A stretch of 64,000 nt of DNA from Phaeosaccion multiseriatum (taxonomy: Eukaryota; Ochrophyta, other classes). The notes below the pieces were generated by a model. It made no database searches, was not told where the DNA came from, and saw nothing but the letters and a program-made list of their open reading frames with translations. Below are positions 11,119-22,061 of this stretch, piece after piece. A program made the position numbers and the translations under genes. The stretch lies in the NCBI GenBank assembly GCA_965112735.1, contig OZ218962.1, forward strand, positions 1,488,001-1,552,000, read 5' to 3'. Each line of letters starts with the position of its first letter. Position 1 is the stretch's first letter.

Positions 11119-12554
11119 ATGACGTCCCAATGGCTCATGTTCGTGATGCTGTCGCTCATCCTTGCACAAGTGGTAAGCGAAAAACGTTAAGAAAGATTCA
11201 TGGAAGACCTCTTTTTTTTTTTCTTATGCCTCTCGCCCTTCCAGGTTGATGCTTTCTCTCCCAAGCCCCTTCCCTTTGGAGCGGCACCCTATGTTCGCAA
11301 GACTTGGAGTCAGGTCAAGAGCAACTCTGATGTCGTGGAAATGGAAATGGGGGGTGCTGGGGACGAGGGAGAGAGAGAGCGAATCAAGAACGTCGCCTTG
11401 CGGCAGCTCGTAGGGAAGAACCTCTTTACATTCGACAGAGTCACAAGGGGGCGCATCGAAGATACATTGGAGGCGTTGGAGAGCCTGAATCCTACTCCAC
11501 GCCCTTTGCTCTCCCCGACGCCGTTGGCTGGGTCATGGCGGTTGGTCTACACGACTGCTCTGGACGTACTGAGTCTTGGAGTCAATCCGTTGGCATCGGT
11601 GTCGCAGATCTTCCAGGACTTTAACGATGACTTGTCTCAGGTGGTTAACATCATTGAGTTTCAGCCTCCCGTTGCCGGGGTCCTTAATAAGTTCGTGGAG
11701 GCCTTCAAAACGCGAGTGAATGTTGTAGTCGATACGGAAGTGGTGTCCGATACCGGTCTTAAGCTGATCTTTAAGAGGGCCGAAGTCGCTCCGACTCGAT
11801 TCTTGGGCAGGGACATTAAGCGGAAGCTAGGCTTCACCTTCCCTAAAGCCCTACAACAGTCTGGTGTCTTCCAAACGACTTACTTGGGTGAGTTGGAAGT
11901 GAGCGTGTGTGTGCGTGTGCGTGCATGCCTTGTGAGTAATGAGTAGTAGGGTGAGGGAGGGAGGGAGTGATGGGTGAGTGAGTTAGTGAGTGCGTGAGTG
12001 AACGAGTGAGTGAGTGGGTGGGTGAGAGAGTGAGTGAGCGCGTGAGCGCGTGAGCGCGTGAGTAAGTGAGTCAACAAGTCAAAGGGTGAGCGAATGAGTA
12101 AGGAATGAGTGAGTGGGTGAGTGAGCGAGTGGGTGAGTGCGCGTGAACGTGCGTGAGTGAGTGGGCGAAGGTGTGAGTTGGGGCGTGTTTGATAGAGTGA
12201 GTGTGGGTGAATGAGTGAGCGAGGGACGAGGCAGGAGGAGGAGCGCCATCACGCTCTACGCTGGACTAGACTATCTCTCTGTCTCTCTTCCTCAAGATAC
12301 TGACCTACCCTGCTTGTGTCAGCAGTCTGAGAAAGAGGAATATAGCTGCGGTGCTGCCTGCTGCACACAATGAGGCCCTTTCAGAGTTCTACGCCAGGTC
12401 TCTAAAGTGCCTTAGTTTCCCTCGACATTGCATTCTTTCCCTTGTCCCTCTCATTGTTCCAGATTCTGACTTTCGGATAGGAAGGTCAGCAGATGGGGAA
12501 CTCTATGTCTCTGTCAAAGTGGGAAGCGACGAGGGGGAGGACTCATTCTTCTGA
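11119..12554 (+). CDS. Plastid lipid-associated protein (PAP/fibrillin family)
   Basis: Three exons: 11119-11172, 11245-11887 and 12463-12554 (262 aa). Exon 1 is a short signal peptide (MTSQWLMFVMLSLILAQV) and the junction VDAFSP in exon 2 is a typical plastid-import motif. The fibrillin domain starts near VALRQLVGKNLFTFDR and contains LAGSWRLVYTTA, FQDFNDDLSQVVNIIEF and the terminal TTYLDSDFRIGRSADGELY signature, completed only when exon 3 is joined. Fibrillins bind lipids in plastoglobules and thylakoids and help in stress tolerance and plastid lipid handling. The gene starts 120 bp after the DXR stop on the same strand. Intron 2 (575 bp) is unusually long for this locus and is largely a GTGA-type repeat. 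Assignment is firm. Confidence 0.88.
11888..12462 (+). repeat. GTGA/GAGT minisatellite inside the fibrillin intron
   Basis: Intron 2 of the fibrillin gene. From about 11890 to 12225 it is a degenerate tandem array of GAGTGAGTGGGTGAGT-like units that also regenerate the splice donor consensus many times. Only the last 240 bp look like ordinary intron. A cryptic acceptor (ctcaag) at about 12297 precedes ATACTGAC, which imitates the true exon 3 start ATTCTGAC. Confidence 0.85.
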
Positions 12555-12670
12555 GGAGTGGTGAGACGTGAAATCAAAAGGCAACCAACTGCTTCGCAAG
12601 AGAAGAGAGAGAAAAAAAGACACAACAGAAATAAACGTGTCTTTACGAACTTGGAGACCTCCGCCCCGCC

Positions 12671-14951
12671 TCACGGGGCAGTTCTGTTCTTGAGGAGTTG
12701 GTCCACAGGCTCGCGTAGCATGAGGGCCTGTCGCTGTAAACCGGCCAATTGTTTGCCCCTGCGGGCAATCTCCGCTCTCTCCTCGTCTCGGTCCAGATAG
12801 TACTCGAGGGTTTGCACGAGTCGTGAAACAAAGCCTCTAGCTCCGTCGTCGTCACGCTCTTTCCGCCGCCTGACAAACACTAAACCCGGCGCAAACAGGT
12901 TTTGGTCTGCCAATTGACCACTCTGTTCGGAAACTACAAACCTCTCTGCAGCGAGGAGGGGAAGGAGACGAGTCGCCTTCCACTCCCCATCGTCATCAAA
13001 GGCCAGCAGGTTTAGCACAATCTTTGCGTCCATGGCCAGCAGCTCTGCCTCCCGACCAAACGGCGCCCACGCAGCATGGTTGGGAAACATGACTTCAATG
13101 CCCGCCTCGCGCAGAGCTTCAATGACAGAAACCCGATACGGAGTGGGTGTTCCGATAAAGAGGACGTCAATCTGCTCGCGGTCTTCGGTCGTGTGGCGGA
13201 CAGCTTGAGCGGAAGAAGGGCCACCGAGAGGTACGAGGGACGCGGCAATACCCAGGGGGCGCAGCGCTTGCACATTGGCACGGTTGTAATCCCACACTTC
13301 CCAGTGCTGGTAAATGAGAATCAGCTCCGAAGTCACAAAAGTGCCCGCAGCGTTGCGAGAGTTTCCATGTCCGCCCTTGCCCAGGTCGGCGTTACCCTCC
13401 ACCAGGGGCACGTGTTCAAAGTTGTAGAGCACTGCCGTCCTGGGCAAGAGGTGGGGATGCGTGAGCACCGCCAGCCCGCCCTCCTCGTCCCGGTAGAGCT
13501 GAAGGTTGTGAGCGGCCAGCACAATCACCTGGGGCGGGGAGGACGGGAGGGGGATGGGAGTGAGTGAGTGAGCATTCTTCCAGGAGGAACCCCCTCCCAG
13601 TCAGTCCAGTGGAGAGTCACACACCTGTTCGTCCTCTCGGAAACAAGGCTCGCTCCCAACCAGAGTTTGGCAGAACTCGACTCTTGCCGCGAGGCCGAGC
13701 TCTGTCAGCCCGGCCGCCAAGGTCATCGCAATATCTTTGAACGTGTGCATGGTTGTAAAATCGTTGCTGCTCTCGAGCACCACCAGCACCACAAAGGGAA
13801 CTTGACTTCTCAGGAAGGGCATCCCGACTCTATCGGGGGATGAGCTTGGCTCCAGTGGAGGGCGTTGATCGGGGGGCACGACCAAGAAACGCTGCTGCAG
13901 CCGCACGCTCTCATACACTCTTGCGAAGTCGTTTCTGGGGAAACGGGGGGTAGGGGGCCTTCTCATTTGCCGGAAAAGTCCATTCCAATCTAGCGTAGTA
14001 CACTCACCCCTCCCCCCCAAGTACAAGACGAGAAGCCCGCGATGGGGATGGGGAGGGACGACGGCCAGAGCCTGCCCACCGCTCGTCTCGTACTCGCCCG
14101 TCCACGCCCACAAGATGCGCAGGAAATGCAGGAAAACGCTTGCCCGGGCAGTGATTGGGGCTTCATCGGCCACAATGTCCTGCTGCGGAAGAAGCTGGCA
14201 AGCCGGCACCACACAAATGGCTACCACAGAGCCGCAAGGTACGACTGCCTGCACAATACCGGCCAAGTCAGCCGTGGGAGACGTCAGCAGTTTCACCACG
14301 ACCTGGGCCTGACCGTCCCCTCCCACTGCAGAAGAAATTTCGCGAGTGAGCTCCTCCGCCAGGCCCTTGCTACCGCCTCCATTGGCAGCATCACCCGCAA
14401 ATATGAGGACGAGCATGACGTGTGCGTCGGGGCAGTGCCTCGCCACCGCTATGATCTCGGCGACAGCCTCGGCGACGGGATCGCCCTCCCCACCTGCCGG
14501 AAGGTCATATACCGCGATAAAAGCCTTGTATGCGGGGGTCGCGCCGAGCATAAAGACCTCCTTGCGCACCATGTCTCGTAATTGTGCTTGATCATGGGGC
14601 TCGAGTCTTCCAGCAACCGCCTCCAGACTGTTCGGGTTGTAGGGGGGCACGTTAGCTATAAGTCCAATCAACTCCCATCTCTTGGCAGAGCACCAGCACC
14701 AGCAATGAGCCAGTTAGTCACCTGCGTTTGAGATCATCACCCCTGTAGACCGTAAGGGCCTCAGCGCGCACGCTTCCGTCTTGGGCGACCACTTCAATGG
14801 GCAGGTGGAGAATCGGATCTGCTGCTGCTGCTACTACTGCTGCTGCTACCGCTGCTGCTACTGCTGCTACTGCTGCTAGTGCTACTACTGCCTGTGTCGC
14901 GGCAGCAGCGGCAGCAGCGGCCGCAACCGTAGCGAAGAGGGACCATCGCAT
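12671..14951 (-). CDS. Glycosyltransferase-like secretory protein
   Basis: Three exons on minus: 14951-14722, 14678-13625 and 13528-12671 (713 aa). It begins MRWSLFATV followed by an almost pure Ala/Val segment of about 35 residues, which reads as a signal anchor or signal peptide. The middle third has alternating hydrophobic strands (AHVMLVLIFAGD, VVAICVVPACQLL, RFLVVPPDQRP, VPFVVLVVLESS). The last exon resembles the second half of a GT-B glycosyltransferase: VIVLAAHNLQLYRDEEGG, LIYQHWEVWDYNRANVQAL, VLFIGTPTPYRVSVIEAL, EAGIEVMFPNHAAWAP and a C-terminal helical tail. No exact CAZy family can be named from this. The gene converges on fibrillin with 116 bp between stops. A 68-nt GT-AG candidate inside exon 2 was not used because removing it breaks the frame. 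Confidence 0.6.
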
Positions 14952-15481
14952 GCATATATCAAGACCTACCGATTGGCTCGCAGCGACGAAACTGAAACTG
15001 TAACGATCCCTTTTGACGTACGATGTACTTCATCATATCGTACATACCCCCCCCCCCCCCTCCCCCCGCTGCCACAAACGCGAGAACGTAAGAGTATGAT
15101 GCCGGCTGAGACTCAATCCTTCACTGAACCACACGCCCTCTCCATTGACCGATTTGGTTCACTTCAATTTGGCTATCCTTTCTCCTCGTCTCCCTTTTCC
15201 GTCCTCCTTCACTTATCCACACGCCTCCTCCTCCACCCTCTCCCTTCTCTATTTGTCTATCCATCTTGTGATATCCGGCCGCTCTCTGTGATTATGAAAA
15301 TTGCACCCTCACTCACTCTTTCTCTCCGCCTTGTGTGACTCCTCCTGCCCCTTCCCATCTTCCCCCTCGCCGCTCTGCCTGTCATGCCTTGTTGAGACTC
15401 CTTCACTGACCCACACCCCTCTCCTCCGCCGCTCCCTTGCTGCTCTGTCTGCCTTGTCGCTGTCCAGCTCTGGGACGCAGC
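14952..15481. other. Divergent promoter region, pyrimidine-rich
   Basis: A 530-bp gap between two divergent genes. It holds GAAACTGAAACTG at 14988-15000, a poly(C) block near 15047-15067, a small inverted GTACGAT/ATCGTAC pair near 15018-15043, and then a long C/T-rich tract up to the U-box-like gene start. No coding sequence is supported. Confidence 0.5.
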
Positions 15482-16596
15482 ATGGGAAGGAAAAGGGGTG
15501 GGGCTGGCCCACTGACCAACAAGAGGGGAGCTCCACCAGCTGCCTTTCTTCCCGTAAGCGGTCAAGCTGAATTCTCTGGAGTCGTGGGGGAGACGCCTCG
15601 AGGTTACCGTTGGAGGGTTAGGAGCGCCCTTCGCCGCTCGAGCAAGAGCGGAAAGGGGAACACGGCAGCAGCGACAGGAGCAGCGACAGTAGCAGCAGCA
15701 GGAGCAGCAGCAGGAGCAGCAGCAGCAGGAGGAGGAGGTCCTGCCCTGTCCAAGATTGAGCCCAACGAGGAGGGGGGGGGGAGTGAGGGCGTGGACCCAA
15801 TCCTCCTCGGCCAGCTGGGAGAGCACAGGTACACCTTCGTGCGGCCCAATGGCAGCCGCATAGTGTACTCCATCGAGTCGCTCGTGGACTGGTTTCTCAA
15901 GACAGGCGAGTTCACTGAGCCCGAGACTCGCTTGCCGTTCAGCGACACTGACCTGGAAGCCATCGACAGCGAGGCGCGCAAGATAGGCTTGAACAGGCCA
16001 TCGGTCCTCGAGGCGAAGCGAAATCCGTCCTCGTTCACGCAAGAGAGGTCCCGGATGGACGCTCTCACGGGTACGTGGCTTTGTGCATGGCTTGTCTAGC
16101 TTGCTATGCCCTTGTCTGTTCCGCCTCCATGCCCTCTCTCTCCCCCTCCACCCTCTCTTGCTTGCTTCCTTCGTTCCATTTGGCGCAACCCTCATGTGCG
16201 CTTCTTTGTTCTCTTTCTTAGGCTTGGAACGCTGCCTCGGCGAGCTTGTCTCCGAATTGATGAGCATCATCGAGAGCGCGGATGCGGAGGAGGGCGAGCT
16301 GCGCCTCGTCATGCACGTGTTCCCGTCCTTCGCAGACTTGTTCCGACAGCTGTCAGAGGCAGATGCCGAGCACGCCAAGCTGTGTATGAGCCATTTCGTC
16401 ACGTTTCTCAAGGTGTGTCTCCGTGCAGTTGGGGAAGGTACTCTTCCAGTGGCCCTCCCTAATCCTCTACCCCCCGTCCCCCATCCCCCCCTTTGCCCCC
16501 CCTGGGTAGGGCCCTCCCAACCGGCCTACCAAACAGAGCGTTTTCATGGGCTCGATTCTGTCTTTCCTCGACAGTTGTACTAACGGTTGTAAGTAA
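15482..16596 (+). CDS. U-box-like domain protein
   Basis: Three exons: 15482-16070, 16222-16412 and 16510-16596 (288 aa). An Ala-rich low-complexity stretch (residues about 60-85) precedes a segment near residues 114-150, HRYTFVRPNGSRIVYSIESL then WFLKTGEFTEPETRLPFSD. Its spacing (conserved aromatic, 'G', 'W', 'P-x-TR-x-P') resembles a U-box, the zinc-free RING-like fold of some E3 ubiquitin ligases. The rest is helical. The start ATG at 15482 gives MGRKRGGAGPLTNKRG and is the first ATG in the frame with reasonable composition. Exon 3 encodes only GPPNRPTKQSVFMGSI and a Cys-containing tail. Ubiquitin-ligase activity is an inference; the gene model itself is well supported. Confidence 0.6.
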
Positions 16597-17006
16597 AAAA
16601 AGGTGTAGGTTAGGGGAAATCCGGGGAGCGTGTGTGAAACAGCACACACACATAGTCTAAACAGAGGCACCAGTTGGGAAAGGATGTAAAAAGGGAGAGG
16701 AGGGAGAAGAGGAACGGGACAGACGGATCTGTATGGCGCACGGGAGGTCGTACAGAGAGGGGAGGAGGACCACCAGCAGAGTATCTTTCGGCCAATCGTT
16801 GCCGACCCTGAGGCTTTTCTGGCTTCTCTTCCGCCAGAACAAGTGCAGCTCCAAGGTGTAGCTCCAGCATTGGCGTGACAGGACGGAGGTGGGGCTGAAC
16901 GCAATGCGAGCGGAGCTGTAGCGTCGTGGGGGCTGAGCCTCAAAATGAATTATGTAGGTGTCTTGGAATGAATTACAATAGTGTATGATAGTTTTTGGGG
17001 GGGGAT
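16597..17006. other. 3' intergenic between convergent U-box-like gene and LSM2
   Basis: About 410 bp with no supported gene. It holds the two 3' UTRs and a G-run near 16997-17004. Confidence 0.5.
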
Positions 17007-17921
17007 TCATTTTGTGCCTGAGCTCGCCTCCTTCCGACACGCGTCCTGCAAGAGTTCCGTCTCTACTGCACTGCCCGGAATCTGGATATACCGCACTGCT
17101 GATCCGCGGATAAAACTATTCTTGATGGAGCTCTGTGCGTGTGAGAGTGCAAGGGTGAAAAGAGGGGGGGGGGGGTCGCTTACACACAGGACGCAAACCT
17201 TGCACACATGGACACAACTCCACCTGTTCGGAAAGACTTACCAATTGTGGAAAGCGCTCCGCATCTACCACTTGCATGTTGATGAGCTGTAAGGACGTCA
17301 GGCGGATGGTGCAGAAGGGGTGGACGTCAGTCTGGGTGAGAATCGCATGATAGTATTAGCCCCTCGGCTCTTTTGTTGGCTCCGAAGTAGTCATCACTGA
17401 TACAACCAAAACCCCAGAGACATGGGTTCCTAAGGATCGAGGTTGATACCTAGGTCGCTAAGTCCCAGGTCGGTGGTCATTGGGATGATATTAGCCCTCC
17501 TCGGCTACGAGTAATCACCCCCGACGAAACCTCCATGGATATGGGTTCACACGGATCGAGCTCGCTCGCCAAGTTCCAGGCCTCGCCCAGACCTTACACA
17601 CACCACGGAGTTCACACACTTCACGCACACAATCTGTCTCTGTGACTACTCCCGAAAGCACACCTTGATGTTGAGGAACTGGTCCACCGAGTGCAGGGTG
17701 CCTGTCAACGCCACGTCGTTCTTGAGCTCTACCGCCACCTCCTTCCCGACTAGTGTCTTGAAGAATGAGAAAAAGAGCTGTGGAGGGGGGGCAGAAACCG
17801 AGCACCAGAGGCTTTTAGAAAGAGGAGAGGTTTAAAAGGGGATAAGGAGATGAGAAGAGGGTGATGGATATACCAGGTGGTAAGTATGCACCAAAGCCGC
17901 AACACATAGCTTCCTTACCAT
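17007..17921 (-). CDS. LSM2: U6 snRNA-associated Sm-like protein LSM2
   Basis: Four exons on minus: 17921-17919, 17777-17664, 17286-17242 and 17132-17007 (95 aa, the usual LSM2 length). The protein is a subunit of the LSM2-8 ring, which binds the U6 snRNA 3' end, and of the LSM1-7 ring in mRNA decay. The Sm1 motif is KEVAVELKNDVALTGTLHSV with DQFLNIK. The Sm2 motif is NSFIRGSAVRYIQIP, followed by ETELLQDACRKEA, matching LSM2 rather than other LSm paralogues. The first exon appears to hold only the start codon: ATG directly followed by gtaagg. Intron 2 (377 bp) contains a diverged direct repeat. Protein identity is very secure; the start-codon-only exon is inferred from length and splice consensus. 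Confidence 0.9.
17354..17580. repeat. Diverged direct repeat in LSM2 intron 2
   Basis: Copy A at about 17354-17469 and copy B at about 17489-17580 share the ordered words tattagccc, tcggct, atcac, atgggttc, ggatcgag and ccagg with differing spacing. This looks like an old tandem duplication or two relics of one repeat family. Confidence 0.55.
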
Positions 17922-18091
17922 GGTATCCTCCTCTCGCCGGGGAGGGGGGGGGGGGTTGTCCTAAGTTGACGAACCCTATCCCTCAGTGTTTCGGGAGCGA
18001 AGGTAGAGGTTGGCGACTATTGGATGTAGAATGCAAGGACTTTTTCTTGAGAGAGATGGGATATCGAAATGGAGGCAAAAAACGATGATAT

Positions 18092-18484
18092 ATGGAGGAA
18101 GAGCTTTCTTCGCAGCGAGACGCAGCCTTGGCCTTGTCCAAGGAGCTAGCAGGGAGACTTGATGACCTGAAACTCACGTTACGGAGGCGCGTGTCAAATG
18201 CGGAGGGGCTTCGAGAGGAGGCCGAGCAGAACTTCATTGCCGCTTCTGCAGAGAGCGTTGCACACAAGAGCGACAAGCAGTTGAAGTGGGGCGAGCGGCG
18301 TTCTTGGAATCGACTTGTGGTGGCGCTTGTGAGCGCATCCTTCGTAGGTTGGGGTATTTCCTCTGCTCTTTCGCTGCTTCTGTCAGAGACTGTCGTCCTG
18401 TCCTTAGGCGTGTTCGTGACTGCTCTATCGGCAAGAGCGATATATCTACAGCTGGAGCGGCGAGACAAGAGGCTTGAATCTTAG
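18092..18484 (+). CDS. Small coiled-coil membrane protein, unknown
   Basis: Single exon of 130 aa. The first 70 residues are highly charged and helical (MEEELSSQRDAALALSKELA, LKLTLRRRVSNAEGL), suggesting a coiled coil. Two hydrophobic segments follow (RLVVALVSASFVGWGI and LLSETVVLSLGVF), then a basic cytosolic-type tail ending RDKRLES. I do not recognise the family. It is divergent from LSM2 with 170 bp between start codons. An earlier ATG at 18069 is closed by an immediate stop, supporting the start at 18092. A long GA repeat follows the stop codon. The gene is plausible but rests on composition only. Confidence 0.5.
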   Translation: MEEELSSQRDAALALSKELAGRLDDLKLTLRRRVSNAEGLREEAEQNFIAASAESVAHKSDKQLKWGERRSWNRLVVALVSASFVGWGISSALSLLLSETVVLSLGVFVTALSARAIYLQLERRDKRLES

Positions 18485-18513
18485 TGTTTTCGTGCGCTTT
18501 TGCGTTCCCACCA

Positions 18514-18516
<3 letters not shown>

Positions 18517-18568
<52 letters not shown>
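18517..18568. repeat. (GA)n microsatellite
   Basis: An almost perfect GA dinucleotide run of about 50 bp just after the stop of the small membrane protein gene, followed by GGGA units. Confidence 0.95.
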
Positions 18569-18574
<6 letters not shown>

Positions 18575-18622
18575 AGGGAGAGAAAGTGAAGGATGGGCAG
18601 GAGAGGTGTCAACACAAAGTGT

Positions 18623-20006
18623 ATGGCGGGCGCGACCAGCAATCTCTCCCGTGTGGTGATTATGGACTTGGTGTATCTATCGCAGGCTGGCTTCGAGAGG
18701 TGGACACTGATGAGTCAATCGGATATGGCAGCGTGCTGAACACTTTGAAGAGCAGCTTCGACTCAGCGGCGCAGAAGAGAAGGGGTCAGCTGGCGCTTGT
18801 AGTGGTTGTGGTGGTGCTAGTTTTGTTGCTGCTCCTCGCCGAAAAGAAGGCCAGAGGGTGGAAGGAGAGGAGAGGGAGGACGGAGGGGGACAAAGCCTGG
18901 ATTTTGATTCCCCGTGTAGAGGGTCAAGCCATTTGTTTGGACATGATGCCGTAGTCCCCGCTGACCGCCCTTGCCCAGCAGAAGCACGGGCAGTAGCAGC
19001 GTCTGAGCGAGCGGTAGTAAATGAAAGAGAACACTCGACAGCAAGCAAGCGTCTCAGCGAGCAGAAGCAACGGAAGAGGAAAGCTCGACAAGCAAGTTGT
19101 TGGAGCTGCGACTGTAGTGCCAGGGAGAGGCGGGTACCAGGAGGACTTTGGCGCCGTGAGGACGACGGTCCAGGACTTTGTGGTGAGAGTTTTCCACTCT
19201 CCTGTGCGGAGCAAGGAGCCATCTTGATGGTCTTTGTTGACGTCTGCGGGCAAGCAGACCCGAACACGGCCGAGCAGATGCTCAGGTGGATGAAGAGGGA
19301 GTGCAAGGAAGGCAGCAACGTGGGCCTGGTGGCGAGGAATGTGGTGGATATGGCGCAAGAAGCGACGATGCAGGCTTTCGGCTGTCCTTGCCATCCCGTC
19401 CCTTCCTTGGCCTCGCGTCGGCCCTGTCAGCCCCCCCTCTCTCTCTCGATGGGTGGGTACGCACAAAGAGAGCCTAGCTTGGTTGCACTTGACGGTGCTG
19501 TTCATGATTGGTCAGAGATTTTGAGTAGGAGGGGTCGCATGCACTAAAGTTTGTATTGCAAACACAAAGAGGTGAAGTGTTCTGCTCAACGACAGCAAAC
19601 AGAGCGACAGACTATATAACGGGTTGCTGAAGGATATTGTCGGCGCCAGTGAGACAGAGAAAAAAGGAGGGACGTACAACTGGGGGGTAGCTGCACAGCC
19701 TCTCCGGTCTTTCTTGGGGAGAGAAGAGAAGAGGAAGCAGTCTATTTGAGGGCACGAAGAGAAGCACTGCGCTTGTATTACGGACACACACGGCAGGGCT
19801 CTACCGGCCGCCTCCCCCCTTCTCAAGGAGCGAAAGAGGCACGGCTAAGGGCAGGCACGGGACACCCCCTCCCTACCAAGTTCGCTTCGCGGACAGCACA
19901 GCAAGCCGGCCTGTCTGTCCTCGCACAGCTTGCGTTGGCCCCACGCACGGACCTTGTACTGGGGTACTCTAAGAGCGACACCAATGTGTATCTGCTCGGG
20001 AGGTGA
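18623..20006 (+). other. Unresolved stretch, possibly a multi-exon gene
   Basis: About 1.5 kb between the small membrane protein gene and the FoP-like gene. Several short segments look coding but could not be joined with confidence: an acceptor at about 18694 followed by GWLREVDTDESIGYGSVLN; an exon-like piece GAVRTTVQDFV bounded by ccag and gtgaga near 19140-19181; EQMLRWMKRECKEGSNVGLV near 19275-19370; and a terminal piece LSVLAQLALAPRTDLVLGYS ending YLLGR with a stop at 20004-20006. An ATG at 18623 starts MAGATSNLSRVVIMDL but meets a stop. No family is recognised. Treat as unannotated, possibly one plus-strand gene. Confidence 0.3.
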
Positions 20007-20041
20007 CGAAGACTCCGCTTCGAACAAAATGATGCGCCTTT

Positions 20042-20783
20042 TTATGCTTTCTCCTCGGCAACAGCCTCCTCCTTTTCTGTCTTTTTTGTGTCTGCATCCT
20101 CCGCCTCTGCTGCTACTGCTGCTGCTGCTCCTTCCTCGGTTTTGCTCTCAGCTGCTGCTGCTCCCGCTGCTGCCTCATCTCCACCCTCCTCTTTCTCACT
20201 CTTCGCTTCATCCTTTTTTGCCCAGTATTCGTCCATGGTGTCGTCCAGTCTCTTCCCTGTAATTCATTTGGGTTCAGGGCAAGTAAGTGGACGAGCTCCG
20301 CTACATCCTGTTGAGCGGGGGGTTAAGTACCTGCTGTCGTCTTGTCCTTCAAAAAGTAGTCGTCCATCTCCGCATCAAGGCTCTCCTTCGTCGGCTTCGG
20401 TTCCTTGGTCTGTCCCTGCTGGCCCGGAAAGTGACGTGTGGGTTCATTCCATTTTCTGTATACCTGCCCTCTACAACTCACCTTTCCACCACGGCCTCCG
20501 CCTCTGCCACCCCGCCCCGCGCCCCGCTTCCCCCCGATTCCTCTCTTGTGAACAGTGCCTCTGCCTCCCCTTCGACCGCCTGTCGTGGAGGCCATGTGTA
20601 CAAAGAGAAACAGAGGAGAGGAGAGAGGGGAGGAGGAGGGGGGGAGGGTAAGAGAGAGGGGGTGGAGGAGAGGAGAGAGAGAGCGGTCCATCCCCTGGTT
20701 AAGGGCCAGCAAGGGTCAGCAAGGATGAGTGTATCGAAACAGACCGGCCGTATCTTACCCTTCCCTGCGCCCGTTCCGGACAT
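20042..20783 (-). CDS. FoP/CHTOP-like mRNA-export adaptor
   Basis: Four exons on minus: 20783-20759, 20579-20482, 20418-20331 and 20256-20042 (141 aa). The N-terminal half is Arg-Gly-rich (GGRRGGRGTVHKRGIGGKRG and on to GRGGRGGGRGGK), typical of RNA-binding RGG tracts. The following two blocks, LDAEMDDYFLKDK and RLDDTMDEYWAKKDEAK, form the repeat of the FoP C-terminal duplication domain seen in ALYREF and CHTOP, which contacts the export helicase UAP56 in animals. The tail is Ala/Glu/Lys-rich. Exon 3 has a NAGNAG acceptor that could add or drop one Gln. There is no RRM, so it is closer to CHTOP than ALYREF. Function is inferred from domain content. Confidence 0.75.
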
Positions 20784-21165
20784 TATGTTGTGAGAGCGAG
20801 GGGGGAGGAGAGAGAGGTGGGGTCGAGGAGTAGGCAGGTAGAGGGCAGGGAGAGGGAGGGAGAAGGGGGGGGCGAGGAGGAAGCAGAAAGACAAACGCGT
20901 AGGGGCGGGCGGCGGGCAAGGCGGTGTACAATCAGGTCACAGATGCTAGCGTAGAGCCAACTCGTGTGGATGAGTTCGACGGCTGAAACCGTTCACCACT
21001 TTACAAAGGGGCGTTGGGTGGAGGAGAGAAGCTGCAGTATAAGAAGGTACCCGAAAGAAAGAAAGAAAATTAGCCTGTCTATGTGAGCATCGCTGCTTCT
21101 TACTAACTTCACTGTGTGGTACCGTCCCCTTGGAATAGCAGGCTGAAAACCGAGACACAACCACA
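20784..21165. other. Divergent promoter region
   Basis: A 382-bp gap between the FoP-like gene and the PKA regulatory subunit, G-rich on plus at 20786-20880, with a short (GAAA) run at 21054-21068. No coding sequence is supported. Confidence 0.5.
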
Positions 21166-22023
21166 ATGACGGACGTCACAGCAACAGACGTCCAGGCGGA
21201 GTTGCAGGAGTACTTAAACTCGAAGAATATCAATAGTCTCTTCATCCAGGTGAGTTGTAGCCTATGTTTCCCCGGAAAATGGAGACCAACAAACACTCTA
21301 ATCAGTGCAAGCACCTCACGCACCTCTCCATTCAGATTGTGGAGCGCCTCTTGATCGAGAAGCCGGACAACCCTATTGGCTTCATGGTGGAATATCTCGT
21401 CAAGAAGTTCCCAGACGAAGCCAAGGCAGCTGCCATAGGGGCGGGGGGGCTGACGAGGAGACAGTCGCAGGGCTCGGCCGTGACACTACACAGGTGGGGG
21501 TAGGGGTAGGGCAAGGCTCAGCGAAACAGAGGCAGCAATATGACGCCCGTCCCCCAACCCCCCCCCCTATTTCTCTCTCTTTATCTCTGCTGACTCTTGT
21601 ACAGCCACGTGTCCGACGAGGAGTCGGAGGAAGAAGAGGAGGGCGATGATGACTACGTGGACGACATTGAACCCATGATTAAGCCCCAGGGCAAGGGCGC
21701 CAAGGGCATGCGCAGAGTATCTGTGTCGGCAGAGTCAGTAGATCCTAACAATGTGAGCTTGACCTCGTCCGCCCGAAGTATGGGAGTGCCCGCAGTTTTC
21801 ACTCACACTCGTCCCCATTCCCCTTTGCGCTGCTCACGACAGAATCAAGGCGAGCTCAAGACGATTCCCAAAACAGACGAAGAGGCGGCGCGCATTCTCG
21901 ACATCCTTCGCGAGAACATCATGTTCAAGCACCTCGACACGCAGCAGGCACAGGAGGTACGGGGAGATGGAGGAGGGCATCGCCACCAAGTGAAAGGGAA
22001 CACCAGCCCCAACCAAACGACCA

Positions 22024-22061
<38 letters not shown>

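Noticed and set aside
11900-12240. The regular GTGA units as a CRISPR-like array.
   Set aside because: The units are short and degenerate without unique spacers, they lie in a spliceosomal intron, and the DNA is eukaryotic.
13940-14007. A 68-nt GT-AG intron inside exon 2 of the glycosyltransferase-like gene.
   Set aside because: Its removal shifts the frame and destroys the downstream protein, while the unspliced frame is open throughout.
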